A DNA stretch of 64,000 nucleotides. Source: Eutreptiella sp. 'Long Island Sound 2002'. Its lineage: Eukaryota > Euglenozoa > Euglenophyceae > Eutreptiales > Eutreptiaceae. A program made the translations under genes and the position numbers. Of the stretch, positions 34,001 through 44,000 are shown one piece after another. The notes beneath the pieces were generated by a model. It was not told the origin of the DNA, did no database searches, and saw only the letters and a program-made list of their open reading frames with translations. The stretch is from assembly GCA_964036045.1 (NCBI GenBank), contig OZ038390.1:3854017-3918016 (forward strand), given 5' to 3'. Each line of letters begins with the position of its first letter. The first letter of the stretch is position 1.

Positions 34001-37000
34001 GACACTTGTATGACTGCAGATCAGCACCGGGGCAGTCTGCTGCTCTGCCTCGACCAGACAAGGCTCCAAACGGCCGATGAGGTCAGCGTATGATTCGCCT
34101 GTGCACGGCAGTTCGCAAGCGTTGGAGCAGGAACACACCAAACCATTCCCGAAAAAAGGAGGGGCGAGGGACGGAGGTGCGAAGGGGATGAGGGGCAGAA
34201 AGAGGGCGGAAGGGTGACGAGGGGGGGAATTGGAGCTGGAGCTGGATCGGGGCAGAGCACGCTATGCCGTGTGGCACTTGCCTGCCCATGCAATGCTTGA
34301 TTGACTGTTGTTTGGGCTTGTACCCACACTGCAACGACAAGGTCTGCCCTGCGGTAGCGAAAAGGGCCGCTGCACTGCAGCGGGAGGGAAGGAGGGAGGG
34401 AAGGAGGGAGGGAGGGAGGGAGGGAGGGAGGGAGGGAGGGAGGGAGGGAGGGCTTTGGCTTTGGCTTTGGCTTTGCTTCTCCGCTGGGTCGTGCGGGTGA
34501 ACAGTCCCGCCCCTTAACACGCGTTGTCACCCCTGCATCACTGTGCTTTTCTATTACCTACGCTTGCCCAGGGAGGGAGGGAGGGAGGGAGGGAGGGGAG
34601 GGAGGGAGGGAGGGAGGGAGGGAGGGAAATGGGGGGGACATGTAAAGGAGAAAGAGACGAAGTGCACAAAGCAAAGTTCCTGTGAGGAATGGACAAACTG
34701 ACCACTTACTGTCGTCTCTGTGAGACGTGGATGGACTTTCTACCAACTGTTGTCCCTGTCACAGGCATCAAACCACAGAAACGGACAGCATGTGTCCAGG
34801 ACAGACCTCCTGGAAATCGTGTCTGCAGCCGGTTCTCCTCAAACTGTTGATAGAACTGCGGATCGGTCTGACTGATCTCCCTCAGACTCATGCCTTCGTA
34901 GATGCCTTTGTCCATGGGGTTCAATTGAGAAAACAACTCGATTTCAATATCGGGCCGTTCAATATGTTTACAAGTGGCAAACGATCTTGGCAACGTGGAC
35001 ACCATCACCTGAAGGCCAAGCACCAAAAGGAGAGCATCAAAAACTACCGGTAATGTCGGAACGTGGGTCCGAGGAGACAGGGGACTGAGGGCACTGCACA
35101 TATCAGAGCAGCCCGCAGCGAACCAGGAAGCCTCGACACCAGCCACCCAGAGTGCCAATGCCTGCCCAAACATCCCATTTTACAACTGGTGATGCCCAAT
35201 GCGCCTGGAGCCCGCCCACAAAGCCCTGGACATCACAATCAAAACCCAGAGCATCGCAAGTACGGCCCGCAACATTTGCGATCACAACTCCAGAAGAGGC
35301 ATTCCCGGACGCCGACGTGGAGCTACGAACATGAAACTCATACGTTCCACCAAGTCTGCATGTGAAGAGGTGGTCTGGCCTTGATCTACCACCTAGCCAA
35401 AACCTTCTTGCTTCATCAAACCTGAGCAAACCTGATCTAGCCTGTAGCAAGCAGTTCACCTCCTGTCACGAGAGCTACCGTGATCGAGCACGGTCTAACT
35501 TGATCCGAGCAATCCAACAGAATCTATCCGGTCCAAGCCTGCCTCACTTCATGTGACCTGATCCAACTGGATGTTTGCTGACATCACCAATTCAACGTGA
35601 TCCGACGTGATCCAACGTGATCTATTTGGGTCCAAGCAATCCAATCGACTGTAACCAAGCCTACCCTGGCCCAACCTGATCTGACAACAACCGGATGTCC
35701 CCTGATCCAACCCAATTCACTCTGCTCAAACCAACGGTGTCAAACACCAAACTGCTCAAACCAACAGTCCTCTAACCTCATCTGACCCGATCCAACCCGG
35801 TGTACATTGACCTTACCTCATCCACCTTTGATCTCTGACCTGATCTCAAACCTGATTTGACCCAATCCAACCTCTGCCCTACTTAAATACAAGCAACCGT
35901 TCGTTTCTAAAACCTCAAACCAGTGCACACAACCAGCACCCTTACTCAGCCTGTATGGCAACCCCCCGCCAATGCAGATTGATTGTCCACTTCAGTTACC
36001 ACACCGCCTTTGGTGCCAAGCGCTGACAGTAGCAACATTACCACACTGTCCCGTGTTGCAGGCCCCTTCTGTATGTCTTTATGCCAGTCCTATGACTGGC
36101 GGGCCCATTGCCGCTGTCCATTCTCCGCACTCAGACCGCCTGCAGTGGCGGAGGGCCGCCCACCCGGGGGCACACGTCTTCACGCAGCCTCCCTCGCCCC
36201 TCCTCTGCATCTCAAATATGAATGGCTTGCGTACGAACTCTTTAGCCCATGCATGCCCCAATGCCGCCCGTGAGATCAGCAGCTCGACGGAATCCCGTTG
36301 CAGCGCAGGAGTTCCGTGAGGCGGGCATTCGCTGCCGTGCGCAGTGACATCCGCCGCGAAGCGCGTTCCGCACCGCGGCCGCATCAGTCAGCACCTGCTC
36401 CTACTGAGAATGAGTTTCTCCGCCGGAGGCTAGTGGCATGTCGGGGTCCATCCCACACACTTCCTCCCGGACAGACACTCCCTCACACTCAGACCCACGC
36501 CACCACCCCGCCTGCCACAGTTCCCGGGGTACTCACTCGGTGACGGTGACAGTTTCACGGCGACCCATCCCGCTGCCCTGACGTCCGGTTTGTGTCACGG
36601 GCTGTGGCATCTGCAACAGCCCCTCACGTTCTTCGCCCCGGCGCTCTCCCACGGCGGTGGCGGACCCGGGCGTCGCGCGTTCGTCTGTTGTGGCCGTGCA
36701 TGCCTCCCTCCCGTGCAGCGGAAGAGGGACCGAGAGATGCGGGCGGAGTCGGAGGGAAAGACGGAGGGATGGGCAGATGGCTGGATCAATAGACGAGGGA
36801 GGGGAGGGGGGAGGGGGGGGTCCCACAGGCCGTGGGCTCACGGCCCCGTGCCCCAATACCTTGCAGGTGGCCGTGCTGCAGACTTGCCCATCGGACCGTG
36901 AGACGCACCGCTCCAGGGCATGCCCGTCCTCGTGCACCGTCGGGTCCGCGGACTCCACCGTTTGCAGAACCGCCTCCATTCGGCGCTGCGTGAAATCCGC

Positions 37001-40000
37001 CAGCGCCAGGGCGAACAGCTCCCCCTCGCAGGACAGAGGGGCGACCTGCACACGGGGGCACGGGGGTGGTCAGAGGCGGTCAAAGGGGGGGGGCACCGCC
37101 CAGCCTCAATGCGTCCGGAAGCCCGTCCCATTCTGACCGTCAGCCCCGTTCCATTTCAATCCTCGATTCCATTTTGACCTTCGACCCAGTTTTTGGCTGA
37201 GGACTTTTTCGCTCCGACATCAAAACGAAACGATTCACAATGGCCCTTGATTTGCTCTCGTCGCCAGAGTTGCACTGGATGCGGCACTTTGGGGCGTGGG
37301 GGTGCGGGGGCGGGGGCCACCCGCACCGACCCCTCCTGTCGCTTGTAGCGCAGACAAAGCCTTGGGTACTCTTGTAGGCGTTGTTTCCGCAGCCTTTGCC
37401 ACCGGCGGTTCCCCTTATTTGTGGAACTCAGAGAGTCCGTATTTGCGGGTGTGGCGTGATTGCGAGACAGGGGATGGGGTGGCTGTGCGTCGGTGGGGGT
37501 GGCTGTGGGATGGAGCCCGAGCGTTGGAGTAGAAACCCGCTTCCCAGTGCCCCCCCGTGTGACATTCCGTCGGGTTGTTGCTCCTTTACGGGGCCCTGGA
37601 CAGTCACCCGTTCTTCCCTTCGCGTGCTGCGTCGGGTCGCTGCGTTCTGTCGGCCGCTGCGGCCGGTGCTCCTGCTGGTGTCGTTTCCGCGTTCGCAGAG
37701 CCCAGTCGTTGGTGTGCCGGGGCTCTGCTGGATGTGGCGGGATGTGCCGTTTGCGCGTCAGTGGCGCCCAATAGTTGGCGTATTGAGCATGTGCTGGTTG
37801 TCGCCGGGGTCGTTTGACTGTTTTTGTTGCCCACGCGCCTCTGTCCACAGGCCGTCCATAGCCTGCCTCGCTGTGTTTCTGTGTGCGTGAGGCCGCAGCG
37901 GCCGACAGAACGCAGCGATCCGACGCAACATGCGACGGGACGAGCGGGTGACTGTCCAGGGCCCCGTAAAGGAGCAGCAACCCGATGGAATGTCACACAG
38001 GGGGGGCACTGGGAAGCGGGTTTCTGCTCCAAAGCTCAGGTTCCATCCCACTTGCTGCCGTGGTCTGCGGGCGGGGGGGGGTTCCAGCCGTGGCCCTCGG
38101 GGGTCCGGCGGGGAGGTGGCCTGTGGATCCCGCAGGGGAGTCGTGCGTGGGGGATCGGGCGCGATCCGCCGTCAGTTGTGGTGCCCAGGGAGGGGGGTCC
38201 TGGCGGTGGGGAGGAAGCAACAAAAGTCAGGACAGAGAGCCCTTCAGTGACATTGTCAGAGGCGCCTGGCGCCGTGACAAGACGGGACCCGAGGAACTGT
38301 GCTGCGGGCTCGATCACGAAGACCGACGCAATGCCCGGCCCATCGACAAAGACATTCGGTCCATCTCCCGTGACCCCCCACCTCCGGTGCACCCCCCATG
38401 TCCACCGAACTTGGGCCGCTCGCCGGCGCTGCCAACCGCCGCGGGGCGGTCCGACTCCTCCCCTCCATCCCCCCGCATGGTCACGTGTGACCTGTCACGT
38501 GTGGTGGTGTTGGTTGGGGAGATGTCAGCACAACACGCAGCGCATGCAGTGCACAAGGGGGAGAGACAAGCTTGTCAAGCGCCGAAAACGTCCCTGGGCG
38601 CCTTTCGCAAAAAGGTCCGTGGGTCGTAGAGTGATGGAAACCTTTTGCGCGGGAAGGGCGGCAACATCATCGGAGTCATGTATGCAACATCGCGATACAC
38701 GACAGGCGGACATGACACCAATGGCCGGAAATGCCGGCAACACTGGGGGGGGGGGGGGCTCCTGGATTCTGGACGCCAACTAACCCCCCAAATGACTGGG
38801 GGGGGGGGTCATTGGAGGGGGGGTTCAGGGAGGGGCTTGGGGGGGGGGGGTCTAGGAGGGGCTTGGGGGGGGGGGGTCCAGGTGGGGCGATTTGGGGTGG
38901 TGGTGGGGGGGGGGGGGCAGGGGTAGTTGGCGTCCAAGGACCCGTGGAGTCGCCCCCCCGGCGCCGGCAACGAACAAACGGGACAGCCAGCCGCACCGCC
39001 GCGCCAGCCACAGCGATCTGCACCCCCCCTTCACCCTCTCCCCCCCCTCCTCGCTCCCTCCGCGGACCTTACTTTCCGCCGATGGATTGTGATCCTCGTC
39101 CTTCTGGTCCCCCACGGGCAGTCCACTGCGGCAAAGCCAAATGGGCCGGGGGGCGATGTGGATGCTGGCCAGGAAGGGCAGCAGGGACTTCGTCATGCGG
39201 CCATAGGCCCGGTTGCACATGACCTTGGACTGCAGGTTGTACAGCTTGATGTACGCCAGCTGGTCATCGTCCACGGTCTCGTACACCTGAGCGCACCCCC
39301 CGGGCACGGCGTGACGCGTGCTACGGACACACCGTACGGTGCACGCGCGCGCACGCACACCGCTCGCACGACCCCCTACTCGGGCCAGGGTGGTCCCTAT
39401 GAGGGGAAAAAGAGTGTTCCAAAACTGCAGTTTTGCAAAAAGACCGCGTGTAGCTCATATGTTCAACCATGGTTGGTGGCGGTTGGCGGTTGGCGGTTGG
39501 TGGCGAATGGCGGTTGGCGGTTGGCGGGGAGTGGCGATTGGTGGTTGGTGGGGGTTGGTGATTGGCGCTTGGCGGCGCTTGGCAGCGGTTGGCGGCTGGC
39601 GGTTGGTGGCGGTTGGCGGTTGGTGGCGGTTGCCGGTTGCCGGCAGGTGGTCCCTGGGGGCTGTCCTTAAGGGCGGTCCTTCGCGAAAACAAGAAACGTG
39701 GGTTCCTTCAGGACCCCCCTGCCTCAGGCCCGAGTGGGCGTGGCAGACATCAAAACGACGCATCACCTCCGCACAGGAGTCTGGACAGCCCTGCCGGTGC
39801 CCGTCAGGCAACGGATCCAAGTGCAGGCGCGTTCCCTGTGTCGGCTGACGCACCCCCGGGCAGGCCAGCGGCCGAGCACGCACCCGCGGCCGACAGACCC
39901 CCCCCCGGCGGCAGAGTCCTGAGGGGGGGGGGGGATCCAGTTCAGTTCAGTTCCGCGGCGGGGGCAGGGGGGGGGGGTTGGTCCAAAGTTTGTTTTCGAA

Positions 40001-40971
40001 ACTGAACCCGATAACTCAGCTCTTTGCCGTGGGCCGTCTTGGGGGGCCGTGGGCGCCATGACCCGCGTAGCCCACCATCTGTGCACGCCTCAGCGGAAGG
40101 GGGGGGAATCCGCCTTGGCGTATCTTTGACGAGGCGGCGGCGGCGGTTGGGGTGCACTCGCGTCCTTCGCGGTTGCTGTCGCACGTGCGCAGGCACCCGA
40201 CGCCCCGCGCGCGGTGTCCGGCACCGATGCCGCGCACGGTCCCCCAACCGCCACAACGCCCGCGCCCGCACTCCCCCAGCCCCCCCGTGTCAAAACACCG
40301 GTTCGGGCCCAAGAAATTGCGGGAACAACAACGCCTCGCGCGGTCCGGCCACAAAGCGACGAGGGTCGTCACTCCCCCGAATCGCACCGGGAGATCCCAC
40401 AGCGCATTGCCGTGAGGCGGGAGGCGCCGTCACCGATCGCCCCCGGGCGTTGTTGGGCCATAAAATCGGCGATGGTCGTCACCGCCCGGGCATCACTCGG
40501 GCATCCACTGCACCACTTCATGTCTCAACGGGCGTTTGTCTGGACAAGCGGGAGGGCGGGGGGCGGGGGGTTGAGTTATTTAACGCTCTGAATCCGACGC
40601 ACCGGGGCCTTGGCTCAAGTCATGTCCAGGGCGGGTGGCAAAGGGGAGGAGGGGTCGTATGAGCCCCCGCGACCCCCCGGGGGGAGGGGGGTGTGTGTGG
40701 AAAAGGGGCTCTTCTGTCGGGGGCCTGGATTTTGGCCTTTTTTTTGGCAGTTTGCAATTTTTTCCATCGAAAATGGGGGCGAACGACCTTTATTCTGACC
40801 CCCCCCCCCCTCGACGCGCTGATTCCAAAAGTGCCAATTTTTCAGTTTTTCTTGGTTTGTGGTCCCCATGTCGGTCCCATGCAGACCGTCTGCCCCCGTC
40901 ATGGCCTGACAGAAGCCCCCCCCCCCCCCCCGGTCTTGGAAACGGGGCCCATACGACCCCTCCCCAGGGGT

Positions 40972-41006
<35 letters not shown>

Positions 41007-44000
41007 GGGGGGGTGCCCCCTCCCCCCCCTCCGATGACGATGACGATGACAATGGACCGGTCTAGCTGGGCCAGCAGTTTCACGAGAGGGCTGATGGCCA
41101 AAAAAAACCGCCACAGCACTTGCTGCCCAGGATTTGAACTAAGGACATTCAAAGCATGTGTCCATGCATATACCACTGAGGCACTGAACAACTCTGCATC
41201 ACATGCAACATGGCACGCTTCATTGCACAGGGGTGGGTGCATCCAATGCTGACAGTCCAGACAGTCCAATCATTTCTTCACACATTTAGCCAAAATGTAA
41301 AGCTAAAAGAGAGCAATCGTCATCGTCATTGCGTCATCACTGCCTCAGCATCCCCCCCCCCCCCCCAACCCCCACCTTGGTAATGCCCACCCCTGCCCCT
41401 CCCCCGCCCCCCTTTGGAGCAATTCCCCACCCGCCCAGGAACGCACGCACGATCACACGGGCCAGTGACGCAAGACGGGGGCCCGGACCCGTTCGTAGTT
41501 TGAGATGCGGTCCCTCAGATCGGCCATTGCCGTCTCAAGATCCATGTCCACGAAATCGGGGGAATGCTTCACTTTGTTCAGGAAGTTCTCCTGCCAAGAC
41601 AGCGAGGCGCGACGGGTGGGTCCGAGCACAGCACGAGGGAAACGTGGGCTAAATGACTGCGGCGACCTCCGAGACTCACATGCCCCATTAGCGCCAGCCC
41701 AAAGCCGCGCCGCCCCGGATCAGAGCACAGAGGGAGGGGGTACAGAACACACCTGCCAGCTCAGACATGATCAGCTGGAGCAGGGTCCTACTGAACCACA
41801 CGCTGGACGCAGCACGTTCCTACTGAGTTCTGGTGTTGCGGGGGGCGGGTATTACTGAGTGGCCGTTGGTACGGGGCCGATTCCTACTGAGAACCAGTTT
41901 CCCTGCCGGACGCTCGTGGCGTATCTGAGGGCAGAAGTCTGGGAGCGGCCCCGAAATGCTGGGGACAGCAGCGCAGGTCTGGTGCCAGACGTATGGGTCC
42001 GGCGCACATTTGTGTGTGAGAGGGTGTGCGGGGCCGCGAAGGGGACAAGCGTAGTGTCCTCCCCCCACCCCCCGACAATCAGATACCGAGGCCTTGTGCC
42101 AACCCCCCCCCCCCCCCCCCACTGCCCCAATATCACTGTCCATTGCGCTGTCCTCATCAGCGGTAGGACCATCTCCCTCCTCCACCACCTCCGCATCGCT
42201 GTCGATGGCCTGACCCTCTTACACTGTCGCTGTCACTGCGCACAACAGCGCCTCGAGGGAACATTGTCAGAGGTCCGAGGGGGTGCGATGGGTCAGAACA
42301 GAGGAGGTGCACGTGAGCTCTGATACCGTCGTCTCACAGTTGCGGTCCGGTGCAACATGGCGCTGATGCGTGTGTTTCGGGGAACTAGCGAGTGCCGCCC
42401 CCCCCCCCCCCCGCCCCCCGAAGGGGGAGGGGGATGGACAGGGGGGGGGGGGGGGGGCGATGGGGTGGAGGGGGTCCCGTGGAGCCCGTCGTGCCATCGC
42501 CGGGCCGCACGTCGCGGGTGCACCTGCAAGACCTCCGGGTCGTCGCAGATGGACTCGATGAACACGACCGCAATGCCGTGCCCCTTCGCCTGGTCCAGGA
42601 TCCACTGCCGCCGGGCGCGGGTGGAGTTGGTGGCGTCGAAGATGCCGACCTCCCCCCCCTCCCGGAAGAACTTCAGCATGTCCTCCATCGCCGCCGCGGC
42701 CGCCTGCTGCCGCTGCTCCACGGCGCTCTCGTTGCTGGGGTCGAAGAAGTTGGCGTCGCCGGTGTCCCCGATGTTGCGCCGGTACTTGCCCACGTTGAAC
42801 ACCCGCACCTGAGGACCGGCACCGCGCGCGCGACCGTCGCATTGGAAGGCCGCCCTCCGCCCTCCTCCCGGCCCCACCGCGCGGCAGACGTCGGGGGAGT
42901 GCGCGCAGCGCGCGGGCACAACGCCCGCTGAGGGCGCGACGTCGCCGTCCCCCACCCCCCCAACACTGGCCAAGCGATACGACGCTGCACGCCGGCGTGC
43001 CCGCGCTGATGGTCCCGGTCCGCCGCGTCCCTTTTGCAGTCGCGACGTCCCCTTGGCCCCCCATGAAGCGTGCCCCGTGCCAGGGCCCCCTAGTCCCCCG
43101 GGGGGAGGGCTGTCCCGGGGGATGCGGGCGGTGGACGGGCGGTGCGCTGCGCCGGCGTTTGGACGTCGCTGACCTCCGGCCGTGCGCACGTGTGCCCGTC
43201 AGTTGTGGTCTTGGGGGCGGGGGGGGGGGGGCGCTGTGTGCGCTGTGCGCGGCCTTCAACCCCCCGACCGCCTGCCGCCACGTGCGGCGGCCGAGAGACG
43301 CGCGGGCGACGGTGCGGAGGATGGGAGGACGCCGCAATGGGGGGGGCGTACAGTGCTCCCCCTGCTCTCAGCTCCGGACCGGCGCTGACCGGACCCCCCG
43401 GGCACACGGGAGAGCGCGCGGCGGCCGTCGGATGTGGACCGGCATCTGCTGACGAGGGCCTGTGGGTCACGCCCGCGTGATCATGAGGGAGTCTCGGATT
43501 GGGGGAGGAGGGGGGGAGGGGGGCTCAGGGTCCGTCAGTGTGAGCCCGCGCGAACCCACTGCCACCGCGACTCCTCAGGGGCCTCTTTGTTGGTCTACCG
43601 CAGCCGTCCTGACCCGGTTTCGTGGCAGAACCCGCGGTCCCCCTGCACAACGCCCGGGGCATAGTGCGTTTCGAGGGTGATCCAGGCCATCGTGCCCCGG
43701 GGGAAGTCAGGCCCCCCACCATCACCCAGAAGCACCCCCACAAAGCCCTCGACCATCGCTGTCCACACCCCATATCCCCCTCTGGGGGATGCAGCTGTTG
43801 ACTTGCTGACCCGCACGCCGCAAGGCACGGGGCTGCAGAGCAACAAAGTCCGAACGGAAAAGCTCTTCAGTGACATTGCGGGTGGCGCCTTTCGCGAAAG
43901 AGGAAATTGACACTCAGAAAGCCCATGACCCACAGTCCAAAACCCCCGCCCCTCGCCTTAATCACTGCCTTGGCGCATTCCCGCTGCTGCCCTGCAATAC

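Noticed and set aside
37156-37980. A 274-codon minus-strand frame rich in R, P, T and H
   Set aside because: It crosses the foldback arms and exists because of them; no domain and no splice support.
39067-39074. GTAAGG as the donor of PFKFB exon 4
   Set aside because: It is the better consensus, but it leaves a phase that does not join exon 5 in frame, whereas GTCCGC five bases downstream does.
40975-41002. A TATA box
   Set aside because: It is a (TA)14 microsatellite inside an intron with no associated start site.
41113-41190. A functional tRNA gene in PFKFB intron 3
   Set aside because: A and B boxes are present, but the acceptor stem has mismatches and the T stem does not pair.
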